Assembly (NCBI GenBank): GCA_937952235.1
Contig: CALFZM010000115.1
Span: forward strand, 1 to 37,261
DNA: 37,261 nucleotides
Origin: an uncultured Opitutia bacterium
GTDB taxonomy: Bacteria; Verrucomicrobiota; Verrucomicrobiia; Opitutales; Opitutaceae
Direction of reading: 5' to 3'
Under the pieces are notes generated by a model, which was not told where the DNA came from, made no database searches, and worked only from the letters and a program-made list of their open reading frames with translations. Each line of letters starts with the position of its first letter. Within the stretch, counting starts at the first letter, position 1. The translations under genes were made by a program, and so were the position numbers. Shown piece by piece: positions 15,161 through 24,258 of the stretch.

Positions 15161-18100
15161 TCAGAAACCAAACGTCAGCGACACGCTGTAGCGCCGCGGC
15201 TCGAGGTGGTAATACCACTTGTTGATCGTGCCGGTGTTGAGCGGCGGCTGCGAGATGCCGTAGTTCGACGCCAGGACCTGCAGTTCGTCGTTGTCCAGCA
15301 GGTTGTCGACATTGAGCTGCGCCCGGAGCGTATGCCGGCCGCGCGGCTTGAAGTCGTAGCCGATCATGCCGTTCACGAGGTAGTAGGCGTTGCCCTTGAA
15401 GATCTGCACGCTCTGGTCCGGATCGTTCGGTGACGTCGGCGCCTTCACCCCTACGATCGCCTTGCCGCGGTAGTTCACGCCGCCGCCGACGGTCAGGTTG
15501 CGCAGCCACCCCTCGCCGAAGCGGTACGCCGTGAAGACATTCGCGTTCCACGGCCGGATGTTCACCTCGGTCTGGTTCTCGCCCGACTTCGTGAACGCGA
15601 GGATGTTGTCGAGCCCCTGCACCAGCGCGCCGATGGAGTTGCTGCCGCCCGCGTTCGTCAGGAATCCGGGCGACGCGGCCGTGTTGTAATTGAGCGCGCT
15701 GTTCCGCTGCCATTCCGCGCGATGCTTCTGAAGGTAGGCGGCTACATTCTCGCCCAGTCCCGAGACCACGTTTTCCGATTTACTGATGTTGAAGGACACC
15801 CGCCAGCCCCGCGTCGGATTGGCCGTCAGCTCGAGCTCCCAGCCCTCCGACTTCTGCGCCCGGGTGTCGGAGCCGCCGACGCGGTGTCCGTTCGGGTTCT
15901 GCACATCCGTCTGGAGCGTGTTGGGCCCGCCGTTCAGGATCGTGGTCCAGATGGCGTTGATGTAGGAAGTCACGTTGCCGTCGAGTCCGACCGCCGCATT
16001 GGTCTGGGCGACCTCGAAACGCGTCACCGTGGCATTGATACGGCCGTTGAGGAACCCGAACTTGACCCCGTAGTCGCGCCCCTCGCCCTCCAGCGGGCCG
16101 ATCTCGCGCTGCGGCCGCAGTTCCTCGTCCTCGAAGCGCTGCGCGCCCGACTGATCCCGGAAGTTGGTCGACTTGTTGCCGAACAGGCTGACGCCCCGGA
16201 TCCATGGCAGATGGAGCACCGCGCCGACGGAGTAAGTGTTGCCCGCCTGGTCGACGGCCGCGCGCGACGCGGGCGTGAGGCCGGTGACGACCTGCGTGGC
16301 GGCGTCGCGGATCACGGGCCCGTCGTTGAACACCTTGATGCGATCCCGCCGTCCGCCCAGGGTCGCGATCAGGTGCCGGTCGAAGAATGCCGCGTGCGCC
16401 GCGACCGCCGCCGAGTCGATGCGGTTGCGCGAACGCGTGAGGCCGTTCAGCAGGAACCCCGGCGTGAAGCGCTCGTTTGGCGCCCCGTAGATGACGTTGC
16501 TGGCGGGCACCGGATCGTTCCAGGGATCGGGGATGCCCCGGTCGGCCAGGTTCGCGCTGAACACGTCGACGTGGCGGATCCGGCTCGGCACGTTGGTGAA
16601 GTGGTTCTGGCTGGCCCGGCCGGGGTCGACGTTGCCGACCGAGAAGCTGCTGCGATCCTGCTCCGAATCGGCGCGGCTCACGAATCCGAGCAGCGTGTGG
16701 CTGCCGGCCCAGCCGAGATCGAACTGATAACTCGCGCTCAACCGCAGGTCGTCGAGCGTGTTCTCCTGCTCGTAGTAGCTCGGATTGTACGAGACGATCA
16801 TCTGGCCCGCGAGCGGATTGGGCACGAGCTCGGCAAAGTTGAGCGCGCCGACCCCCTGGCCCGTGGTCGTCGGGCCGCCCGGCGTGGCGTTGTAGGTGAA
16901 GTCGCTGCGAAACGTCGGCAACTGCGAGGTCGCGTCGTATTGCACGCTGATGGCCGAGAAACCGAGCACGCTGCGATTGAGGAACTGGCGCGTTGTCCGG
17001 TTGACCGCCGCCTCGAGGAACAGCGAGCGGCCGATCCGCTGCTCGATCGTCACGCCGACGGTGTGGTAGTCGATCTCCACGAACTGGCCGGGCCCGGCGA
17101 TGTTGGCCGTGCGCGGGTAGACGCTCTCGTCCCGGACGGGGAACGGAGTGTTGAAACCCGCGGCGTTGCCGTAGCCGGTGGACGTGCGGTAGTAGCGCGC
17201 CCCCTGCGCCCGCGTGCCCAGGTAGAGCGTCTTGCCGGCGAGCGGACCGTCCATGAAAAGGTTGTACGTCCCGGTCTGGCCCGTGCGCTGCTCGATGCCG
17301 GGAATGCCGTCGAGGTCGGTGCGCGCCGGCAGGCCGTTGGCCGGCGCCCCGCTGCCGGCGGAGTTGAACTGCTGCGAATAGTTCTCGTCGATCCCGGGTC
17401 GCGGCACGGTCGCGAGGTTGCCGGCCGGCGACTCGGGCGTGCCAAACGCGAACATCCGCGCACCGTTTGCCTGCCACTTGCCGTAGTTGTTTCCCGCGGA
17501 CCACGGGCGCACGCGGTTCTGGTGCAAACGGCCCATCTCGCCGCCAAGCCGCACGGTCGTCGCATCGGTGGGCCGCCAGGTCAGCGCGAGCGCGCCGCGA
17601 TCCTGGTCGTCGCTCTCGAAATCATGATACCCGTCCGCCCGCTGGACCATCAGGTTCAGCCGGGCGCCGAGCTTTCCGCCGCTCCACCCGCGGTTGACGT
17701 CGATCGCCGCCCGGTGCCGTCCCCAGCTTCCGGCCCGCACCATGATCTCGCCGAAGTCGCGACCGGGGTCGGCCCGCTTCGGCGTCGTGTTCACGATGCC
17801 TCCGGGTCCGCCGATGCCGAAGAGCAGCGAGTTCGGCCCGCGCGCGACCTCGACCCGGTCGAGGTTGAAGGCGTCGGCGTCCAGCAGCGTGGGAAAGAAG
17901 TCGCGCGTCTGCGTCGCCCGCCGGTAGCCGCGGATCTGGAAGTTGAAATCGTTCTCGATCAGCCCGTTTCCGGTCGAGGCGCCGACCTGCACGCCCCCGC
18001 CGCCGATATCGTTGCCCGCGCTCAGCGCATATTCCATCGCCTGGCTCACGTTGAGCGCGCCGACGTCGTTGAGAAAATCCTTCGTCATCACCGAAATCGA

Positions 18101-18679
18101 CGCGGGCGTATCCAGCAACCGGGTATTCAGCCGGCTGCCCGCCAGGGTGTTCGTCGCGATGTACCCCGTGTCCTTGTCCGTCCGCACCTCGAACGGGGAC
18201 AGCAGCAGCGCGGCGCCGTCGGGCGCGGCGGCATTGGCCGCCACCGAGGCGGCAGGTGGCCGCGGGCCGGTCGGGGCGCCGGCGGACTCGCCGTTGGTTC
18301 CGGGACGGTCGTCGGTCCGGGTCTGCGCCGCCCGCCGGTCGTTGGGGGCGCGCAGGATCGTCAGCGCCCCGGTCCGCGGGTTTTGCTCCGCGATCAGCCC
18401 GGTGCCGGCCAGCAGCCGGTTGATGGCCTCGCCGGGAGGAAAACTGCCCTTCACCGCGTTGGTCTGCACACTCGCCGTCGCCTCGGTCGCGAACACGACA
18501 TCCACGCCCGCCTGGCTCGCGAAAGCGCGGAGGGTCCGCGCGGCCGCGTCGCGCGGCAGGTCGAACTGCCGCGGAGTCGAATCCGCGGCCCAAGCCAGTG
18601 AAGCGGCACCCGCGGCGAGCGCCGCGCGGGCGCACAGGAGGAGAAGACGCAAGGCGGACAACGATCGAGGTGGGGTCAT
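15161..18679 (-). CDS. TonB-dependent receptor with STN signalling domain (FecA-like transducer)
   Basis: The protein has 1172 residues from the ATG at 18679, the start that places a signal peptide (…LLLLCARAALAAGAASLAWAA) at the N-terminus. Residues about 35-110 form an STN domain (FDLPRDAAARTLRAFASQAG, AINRLLAGTGL). A low-complexity linker follows, then a plug (about 165-300, TPASISVMTKDFLNDVGA, FQIRGYRRATQ, VEVARGPNSLLFGIGGPGGI) and a long beta-barrel ending in a C-terminal Phe (SVSLTFGF). It is an outer-membrane receptor that both imports a ligand and signals to the adjacent FecR-like protein. The plug resembles siderophore-type receptors, but in this lineage such receptors may also take sugars; the ligand is not determinable. 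It is the third gene of the sigma-fecR-receptor set, 277 bp after the fecR-like stop with a REPIN between. Confidence 0.92.
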   Translation of the reverse strand: MTPPRSLSALRLLLLCARAALAAGAASLAWAADSTPRQFDLPRDAAARTLRAFASQAGVDVVFATEATASVQTNAVKGSFPPGEAINRLLAGTGLIAEQNPRTGALTILRAPNDRRAAQTRTDDRPGTNGESAGAPTGPRPPAASVAANAAAPDGAALLLSPFEVRTDKDTGYIATNTLAGSRLNTRLLDTPASISVMTKDFLNDVGALNVSQAMEYALSAGNDIGGGGVQVGASTGNGLIENDFNFQIRGYRRATQTRDFFPTLLDADAFNLDRVEVARGPNSLLFGIGGPGGIVNTTPKRADPGRDFGEIMVRAGSWGRHRAAIDVNRGWSGGKLGARLNLMVQRADGYHDFESDDQDRGALALTWRPTDATTVRLGGEMGRLHQNRVRPWSAGNNYGKWQANGARMFAFGTPESPAGNLATVPRPGIDENYSQQFNSAGSGAPANGLPARTDLDGIPGIEQRTGQTGTYNLFMDGPLAGKTLYLGTRAQGARYYRTSTGYGNAAGFNTPFPVRDESVYPRTANIAGPGQFVEIDYHTVGVTIEQRIGRSLFLEAAVNRTTRQFLNRSVLGFSAISVQYDATSQLPTFRSDFTYNATPGGPTTTGQGVGALNFAELVPNPLAGQMIVSYNPSYYEQENTLDDLRLSASYQFDLGWAGSHTLLGFVSRADSEQDRSSFSVGNVDPGRASQNHFTNVPSRIRHVDVFSANLADRGIPDPWNDPVPASNVIYGAPNERFTPGFLLNGLTRSRNRIDSAAVAAHAAFFDRHLIATLGGRRDRIKVFNDGPVIRDAATQVVTGLTPASRAAVDQAGNTYSVGAVLHLPWIRGVSLFGNKSTNFRDQSGAQRFEDEELRPQREIGPLEGEGRDYGVKFGFLNGRINATVTRFEVAQTNAAVGLDGNVTSYINAIWTTILNGGPNTLQTDVQNPNGHRVGGSDTRAQKSEGWELELTANPTRGWRVSFNISKSENVVSGLGENVAAYLQKHRAEWQRNSALNYNTAASPGFLTNAGGSNSIGALVQGLDNILAFTKSGENQTEVNIRPWNANVFTAYRFGEGWLRNLTVGGGVNYRGKAIVGVKAPTSPNDPDQSVQIFKGNAYYLVNGMIGYDFKPRGRHTLRAQLNVDNLLDNDELQVLASNYGISQPPLNTGTINKWYYHLEPRRYSVSLTFGF

Positions 18680-18797
18680 GCAAAAGAAGGCAACCGGCGC
18701 CGCCAAATCCCCTACGGAATATTCGCGGCGCACCCTCCGCTCGGCGGAACGATGGTGCGGGCCTTCACCTCACCAAGGAACGCGGCCGCATCGAAAG

Positions 18798-18890
18798 GCG
18801 GAGCCGCCTGTCCCCAGGCTGCCGGGGCCAAATCCACCGAACGTCAGCCGCCTGGGGACAGGCGGCTCCACCGTACGGAATCGTCCCGCT
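18798..18890. repeat. REPIN-like palindromic doublet, copy D (best preserved)
   Basis: Two facing units, GGAGCCGCCTGTCCCCAGGC and GCCGCCTGGGGACAGGCGGC, are separated by about 26 bp. Each is itself a hairpin and the pair is inverted. It sits between the fecR-like gene and the receptor gene, so it could attenuate or process that transcript. Confidence 0.82.
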
Positions 18891-18956
18891 CGCCTCCTGC
18901 CCCCGCAGGATTCCGGACGTGCGCCAGCCTCGAAAGACTCGGCTGACCCGCGCTCT

Positions 18957-19898
18957 TCAGCGTCGGCGGAGGATCAGTTCCCCGCCCCGGCGCTCGGTGA
19001 CGATTCCGAACTCGCCCTCCAGCAGCCGCAGCAACGACTCGATGTCGTTCGCCCGCAGCACGCCGCTCAGCTGCAGCCGTCCCAGCGAAGGATCCGCCAG
19101 CACCAGCCGCGCGCCCCCGTGCGCGTTGAACATCGGCAGGGCCTGCGCCAGCGCCGTGCCCGAAAACTCCAGCCGAGGCACCCGCCACGCGAGCTGACGC
19201 CTTATCTCCTCGTCGGAAACCATGCTCGCCTGAGCCCCGCCGGCCGGCGCCACCGCCGCACTCACGTCGACGCGGATGCGATTGCCCGCGCCAAACACCG
19301 GTGCCGGGCCCGCGACCACGCCGCCCTCGCGCGCCACCGGCGCCGCTGGCACGACGTTCTCCACCGCCACCTGCCCTTCGGTCACGAGCACTTCGATCGC
19401 CTCCGGCGCTACCCCGACGGAAAAGGCCGTGCCGACGGCGCGCACCTCGACGCCTCCCGCCACCACGACGAACGTGCGCTGCGGATCCTTCGCGACCTCG
19501 AAATGCGCCTCGCCCCGGCGCAGTGTCACGCGCCGCAGCGCGCCGCTGAAATCGACCACGAGGTCCGCGTCGCGGTTGAGCTCGACCCTGCTGCCGTCCG
19601 GCAACTCCCGGGTCTCGGGCCGGATGACGACCGCACGGGTCGCGACGGTTTCAGGCTCGTGTGCCGGGCTCAGCCGTGAGTGCAGCGCCGGCCAGGCAGC
19701 CAGCCCCAACGCCAAGGCCGCCAGGCTCGTCGCGCCCAACCGCAGCCGTCGCCGTCGGCGGCGCGCGAGAAAGACCTCGAGCTCCCGGATCACGCGCTCC
19801 GACTCGCCCGATTCCCGCGCCCAGTCCAGCGCGTTCGTCGTATCCGCCTTTCCCGGACCGGACGAAGGCAGGCCGGACGATTGCAGGGGCGTCTTCAC
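18957..19898 (-). CDS. FecR-like anti-sigma/regulator protein
   Basis: The protein has 313 residues from a GTG at 19898 that overlaps the sigma-factor stop by 4 nt (GTGA), which fixes the start and implies translational coupling. The N-terminal cytoplasmic part (about 1-50, LDWARESGESERVIRELEVF) is followed by a basic run and one membrane span (RLRLGATSLAALALGLAAWP, about 55-72). The periplasmic FecR domain (about 90-190) has ELPDGSRVELNRDA, RRVTLRRGEAHFEVAKDP and VRAVGTAFSV. The C-terminal segment (LEFSGTALAQALPMFNAHGG…LQLSGVL) matches the DUF4974/STN-like end. It holds or activates the ECF sigma factor in response to the receptor. Confidence 0.9.
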   Translation of the reverse strand: MKTPLQSSGLPSSGPGKADTTNALDWARESGESERVIRELEVFLARRRRRRLRLGATSLAALALGLAAWPALHSRLSPAHEPETVATRAVVIRPETRELPDGSRVELNRDADLVVDFSGALRRVTLRRGEAHFEVAKDPQRTFVVVAGGVEVRAVGTAFSVGVAPEAIEVLVTEGQVAVENVVPAAPVAREGGVVAGPAPVFGAGNRIRVDVSAAVAPAGGAQASMVSDEEIRRQLAWRVPRLEFSGTALAQALPMFNAHGGARLVLADPSLGRLQLSGVLRANDIESLLRLLEGEFGIVTERRGGELILRRR

Positions 19899-20467
19899 GG
19901 GCTGCGCCCCTCCGTCACGCCATGTTTGCGCAGGTATGCCTCGCAGCGGCGCACGCCGCGCGCGACCTGCTCCTCGACCGTTTTCTCGGCGAGTCCAAGC
20001 TGGAGGGCGACTTCGCGCTGGGGCACGCCCTTCAGCTTGCGCAGGACCGTGATTTCCCGGCAGCGCGGCGGCAGCGTGGCGAGCGCCCGGACGAGGAGCT
20101 GCAGTTTCTCCCTGTGCTCGACGGTCTCGATCGTGCCCGCGCGCTCCTCCGAGATTGCCAGCGCCGACAAGTCGCTCACGAGCGTCACGGGAGAGTTGCG
20201 CTGCCGGTCGACGAGGTTCAGCGCCAGGTTGCGCGCCACCCGGAAGAGGAAGGCTTTCGCGGACTGGATCGGCTGGGCCGCGCGCGAGCGCCAGATGCGC
20301 AGGTAGGATTCCTGCACCACATCCTCGACGTCCCGCACGCCCGGAAAGCAGTGCCGCAGGTAAGCCTTCAACTGCGCGTCGTGTGGCTGCACCTCCTCCT
20401 CGAACCACCGTGCGGCATCCGCCGCGGTGACGGAGGCAGCTTCGGGAACGGTGGGGGGCGGACTCAC
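19895..20467 (-). CDS. ECF-type RNA polymerase sigma factor (FecI-like)
   Basis: The 190-residue protein has region 2 (about 30-95) with DVEDVVQESYLRIWR and AKAFLFRVARNLALNLVDRQR, and region 4 (about 125-180) with ALATLPPRCREITVLRKLKGVPQREVA and TVEEQVARGVRRCEAYL. The linker is typical of FecI-like members. It is predicted to direct transcription of the receptor gene downstream, and possibly of the divergent receptor at 20835. It is the first gene of the sigma-fecR-receptor unit and overlaps the next gene by 4 nt. Confidence 0.93.
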   Translation of the reverse strand: MSPPPTVPEAASVTAADAARWFEEEVQPHDAQLKAYLRHCFPGVRDVEDVVQESYLRIWRSRAAQPIQSAKAFLFRVARNLALNLVDRQRNSPVTLVSDLSALAISEERAGTIETVEHREKLQLLVRALATLPPRCREITVLRKLKGVPQREVALQLGLAEKTVEEQVARGVRRCEAYLRKHGVTEGRSP

Positions 20468-20577
20468 GACAAGTGGGGTGGCTCGTTCTCACCCGCGAGT
20501 AGAGCCCGTCGTCCCCCACGGCAAGCCCGGAGAGCGGGAAGGCGGTCGAGTCCGAGCCACCTCACGACCCTGACACG

Positions 20578-20657
20578 GTGGAGCCGCCTCTCCCCAGGCG
20601 GCTGGCATCCGGGTGGATCGGTCCGCAGCGGCGCGGGGACACGCCGCTGCACCTCGG
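20578..20657 (+). repeat. REPIN-like palindromic doublet, copy E
   Basis: The unit GGTGGAGCCGCCTCTCCCC/AGGCGGCTGGC is followed by GGTCCGCAGCGGCG and a second hairpin ending GCCGCTGCACC, the same two-hairpin layout as copy A. It lies between the divergent sigma-factor and TonB-receptor genes (20468-20834), a 367-bp interval that otherwise shows no gene and must hold both promoters. Confidence 0.75.
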
Positions 20658-20834
20658 CGTTTCCTTATTTTCGCTCCGCCAAAGCGCTTGCCTGCGGCCC
20701 GGGAATTCTCCCATGGTGCCTCAGCACCGGTTCGCCCCCCGATCAACCCCGATCGATCGCCGGTGAGTACCCCGCCCCGTGACCGCACAAGCCTGCCAGC
20801 GGCTTAGCCCGAGCGTTGGCATGGCCCCAACCCC

Positions 20835-23800
20835 ATGAAAACCGCCATGCCCTCCCACCGCACTGGACTGAAGCTGACTGCGCTCATCTGCGCCTTCCTC
20901 GCCGCGCTGTGCCTGAACGCACAGACCGGCGGGACCGGCACCATTCAGGGCCGTGTCTTCAACCCCGTGTCGAATGACTACGTCCGCAACGCCGAAGTAC
21001 GGCTCGAAGGAACGCAGCAAGCCGTGTTCACCGAGAGCGACGGCTCGTTTCAGTTTCTCAACGTCCCGGCCGGTGAAGCGAGGATCACGGTGACGTTCAC
21101 GGGCTACAACACGCTCACCGAGACCCTCAACGTTTCCGCCGGGCAGACCGCCGTGCGGGAGTTGAACATCACGAGCGCGTCCGGTGCGCCGGCGACCAAG
21201 GGCGGTGTCGTGCAACTCGGGGCATTCACGGTGTCCTCCGAGCGCGAGGGCAACGCCAAGGCCATCCAGGCGCAGCGTGCGGCGATGAACATCACCACCT
21301 CGGTTTCGGCGGATCTCTTCGGCGAAGTGACGGCGGGAAATGTCGGCGAGTTCCTGAAGTACCTTCCCGGCGTCGACCTCGACTACGTGGAACCCGAGGC
21401 GCGCGGCCCCCGCCTCGGCGGCATGGATGGGCAGTACGTGGGCGTCGCCATGGACGGGATGCGCACGGCCAACGCCGACGCCAACCGCGGCGGCGGTGCC
21501 TCCTCCCGCGCCACGAGCTTCGAGGGATTCTCCATCACCGCCATCGAATCGGTCGAAATCAACTGGACGTCGACGCCGGCCAACGATGCCGACACGCCTG
21601 CGGGCAACATCAATATGCGCACGAAGCGCGCCTTCGACCGCAAAGGCCGGCAGTTCAGCTACAACCTCAGCACCGCCTTCAACAGCGAGGAGTTCACGCT
21701 CAAGAAAACCGACGGCCAGCGCGGCGGCCCGGACCGCAAGTTCGGACCCAACTACCAACTGTCCTATGCCGAGTCGTTCTTCGACCAGAAATTCGGCGTC
21801 CTGCTCAGCGCCAGCCACTCCTTTTTGTATAACGAGCAGATGCTGCTCTCCAACACGTACAGCGGCAATGCGTCGACCGACCCCGTCAATCCGCGTCCCT
21901 GGGTCACACGCGTGATCGACTTCAAGGACGGGCCCCGGTGGGACACGAAGGATGCCTACCTGCTCACGGCCGACTGGAAGGTCACCCCGCGCCTGGTGCT
22001 CTCGGTGAACATGATGTACACCATGGCGTCCTTCGAGTTCTGGAACCGGAACTTCACGTTCACCGCCGCCAACGACAACAACAACGTGAACAACGGCCGG
22101 CCCACCGTTCGGGGCAACGGCATCACTTCGCTGGCGGTGGATCGCACCGCGACGGCCAACGTCGCGCAGCTCGCCAATGGCGGCGGCACCTCGGACAAGA
22201 CGACCCAGTCGCGGCAGTATGCGCAGCGCTTCGAATACCGCGTCGGCTCGCTGATCGTCGACGGCGGCCTCGCGTTCTCGAAATCGAGAAACAACTACGA
22301 GTCGCTGGAGCGCGGATTCTCGAACAGCGAAGGCGGTGCCGCGATCGGCGGGTTCACCGCCACCCGCCCGAGCCAGGAGTCGTGGGAATGGACGATCCGG
22401 CAGACCTCCGGCGCCGACTGGTTCGACCTGCGCAGCTTCACCGACACGAACACCCGCTCCGGCGGCATGCGCGTCAACAACGACGACCGCACGTGGATCA
22501 CCGAGAAATGGACCGGCACCCTGAACGCGAAGTTCGCGCCCCGGGCGTCCCTCTTCCAGCGGTTCCCCACGCTCTTCACGTTCGGCGGAAAATGGGACGA
22601 GGAGACGCGCGACAACAACAACCACACCGACGTGAACATCTGGGCCTACACCGGCCCGGGAGGAAACACCACGACGGTGAACCCCACGACCGGGGCGAAC
22701 CAGAACGTGACGTTCGGCCACTGGCTGAACCTGGGACCCCAGTTCCAGGCCACGAACCGCTTCGAGATGGGGAAGACCAATGCGTTCACGCTCTTCAATA
22801 TCAATGGCCAGCAGGGCATGGCGCCGCGCGTCAGCCGCTCCCACGTATCGGATCTCTTCCACGCCCGTCCCGACCTGTTCACCTACATGGGCACGCCCGA
22901 GAACTACTATACGGCCTACATCGCCAACAAACGCGACTTTCGCCAGATCGTCAGCGCCGGCTATGGTCAGGCCGACGTGAGGCTCACCCCGAAGCTGCGC
23001 ACCTTGTTCGGCGTCCGTTACGAGGAGACGCGCACCCGGGTGAAATCGTTCGATCCACGCACCCGCGCGGAGGTGCTCGCGGCGGGCTACGCGATGAACG
23101 CCCCTGCCACCAGCGGAGGGCGGGCGCTGACGCTGGAGGGCATGCAATACCAATTCGAGAGCCAGCCGAAGAAGATCCGCTTTGCGAACTACCATAACTG
23201 GTTCCCGTCGGTGAACGTGAAATACCAGATCCTGCGGAACTTCGACTGGCAGATCGGCTGGAACAAGTCCATCGGCCGCGCGCCCATCGACAACCTCGCC
23301 GGCGTGATCGTCATCGATGAAGTCGCGCAGCGCGTCAGCATCCCCAACACCACGCTCCAGCCGGAGTATCACAACAAATACCAGACCCGCTTCGGCTATT
23401 ATTTCTCCGGCCGGTCTCCCGGCTCGCTCACCCTGGCGTTCAGCAAGACGAACTTCCGGAACACCATTCAGAGCTACGACTTCACGGCAGCCGAATGGGG
23501 CAACGACGATCCCGAACTCGCGAACTACATCTTCCGTTCGACCCGCAACCTCTCGGATCGCGTGACGAAGACCAAGAACATGGCGCTGGGCTACCGGCAG
23601 ACGCTCGGGTTCCTGCCCAGCGACTACCTGCGCGGCGTCGGCGTCTTTCTGAACTACGACCGCACGTATGTGACGCAGAGCGGCGACGGTTCCGGCGCGG
23701 CGGCACGCCGTTCCAACATGACGCCGCATCGGGTGTCGGGCGGACTGAGCTACTTCTACCGCCGGTTCAACGGCTCGCTCAACTTCGTCTGGGGCGACAA

Positions 23801-24038
23801 CCGGCCGGAGAGCGGGACGTACGGCCGTTACTTCAGCCAGATCACGAAGGTGGACTGCACGCTCGGCTGGAAACTCACCAACTACGCGACGCTCTTCGTG
23901 ACGGGTCGGAACATCCGCAACGCGCCGGACATCTGGTACCAGTCGCCCCCGGGAGTGCAGGAAGGCAAGGACGGCCACCTCCGCGCCATGGAGTCGTACG
24001 GCGCGCTCTGGACGTTCGGTGTCCGGGGCACGTTCTAG
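20835..24038 (+). CDS. TonB-dependent receptor with N-terminal carboxypeptidase-regulatory-like domain
   Basis: The 1067-residue protein has a signal peptide (…LKLTALICAFLAALCLNAQ, about 13-30). A carboxypeptidase-regulatory-like beta-sandwich follows (about 36-112, GTIQGRVFNP, NAEVRLEGTQQAVFTESDGS, FTGYNT). A TonB-box-like/plug region (about 125-265) has VVQLGAFTVSSERE, NVGEFLKYLPGVDLDYVEP and ITAIESVEINWT. The long beta-barrel ends in GVRGTF with a C-terminal Phe. SusC-like and Verrucomicrobial receptors share this layout; no SusD-like partner gene is present. It probably imports an oligosaccharide or other large nutrient; the ligand is unknown. It has its own intrinsic terminator at 24071. 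Confidence 0.93.
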   Translation: MKTAMPSHRTGLKLTALICAFLAALCLNAQTGGTGTIQGRVFNPVSNDYVRNAEVRLEGTQQAVFTESDGSFQFLNVPAGEARITVTFTGYNTLTETLNVSAGQTAVRELNITSASGAPATKGGVVQLGAFTVSSEREGNAKAIQAQRAAMNITTSVSADLFGEVTAGNVGEFLKYLPGVDLDYVEPEARGPRLGGMDGQYVGVAMDGMRTANADANRGGGASSRATSFEGFSITAIESVEINWTSTPANDADTPAGNINMRTKRAFDRKGRQFSYNLSTAFNSEEFTLKKTDGQRGGPDRKFGPNYQLSYAESFFDQKFGVLLSASHSFLYNEQMLLSNTYSGNASTDPVNPRPWVTRVIDFKDGPRWDTKDAYLLTADWKVTPRLVLSVNMMYTMASFEFWNRNFTFTAANDNNNVNNGRPTVRGNGITSLAVDRTATANVAQLANGGGTSDKTTQSRQYAQRFEYRVGSLIVDGGLAFSKSRNNYESLERGFSNSEGGAAIGGFTATRPSQESWEWTIRQTSGADWFDLRSFTDTNTRSGGMRVNNDDRTWITEKWTGTLNAKFAPRASLFQRFPTLFTFGGKWDEETRDNNNHTDVNIWAYTGPGGNTTTVNPTTGANQNVTFGHWLNLGPQFQATNRFEMGKTNAFTLFNINGQQGMAPRVSRSHVSDLFHARPDLFTYMGTPENYYTAYIANKRDFRQIVSAGYGQADVRLTPKLRTLFGVRYEETRTRVKSFDPRTRAEVLAAGYAMNAPATSGGRALTLEGMQYQFESQPKKIRFANYHNWFPSVNVKYQILRNFDWQIGWNKSIGRAPIDNLAGVIVIDEVAQRVSIPNTTLQPEYHNKYQTRFGYYFSGRSPGSLTLAFSKTNFRNTIQSYDFTAAEWGNDDPELANYIFRSTRNLSDRVTKTKNMALGYRQTLGFLPSDYLRGVGVFLNYDRTYVTQSGDGSGAAARRSNMTPHRVSGGLSYFYRRFNGSLNFVWGDNRPESGTYGRYFSQITKVDCTLGWKLTNYATLFVTGRNIRNAPDIWYQSPPGVQEGKDGHLRAMESYGALWTFGVRGTF

Positions 24039-24070
24039 TTTCCAACCGCTCCCACGCCATCCATGTCCTA

Positions 24071-24100
24071 CGCGCCCCGCGCCGGGGCGCGTATTTTTTT
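24071..24100 (+). terminator. Intrinsic terminator of the TonB receptor at 20835
   Basis: The perfect 8-bp stem CGCGCCCC/GGGGCGCG with a 5-nt loop is followed by TATTTTTTT, 33 bp after the receptor stop. Confidence 0.92.
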
Positions 24101-24138
24101 AGCGCGGCGCGGGCGGCGCGTTTTCGTGCGCGGGCTCC

Positions 24139-24258
24139 GGGATCCTAAACGCAAAGACACGAAGTAACGCAAAGACGCGCCCAGAACGGGGCGAAACTTC
24201 GCGTTCCTTTGCGTCTTTGCGTTTTGGATTGGGCTGCAGACTTATCGAATCTGCTCTA
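24139..24258 (+). repeat. Dispersed palindromic element (MITE-like), copy 3
   Basis: It begins GGATCCTAAACGCAAAGACA, contains the closing arm CCTTTGCGTCTTTGCGTTTT and ends GACTTATCGAATCTGCTC. Its orientation matches copy 2. The end of the element reaches the stop codon (24256-24258) of the convergent Asp-box protein gene, so it abuts the end of the sialidase locus and may act as its transcription end. Confidence 0.8.

Noticed and set aside
15722..18601. 959-residue plus-strand open frame
   Set aside because: Antisense to the STN-type TonB receptor, Arg/His/Val-rich, no recognisable fold or signal.
20721..23978. 1085-residue minus-strand open frame
   Set aside because: Antisense to the receptor at 20835, whose domains, signal peptide and terminator are clear; the antisense frame has none.
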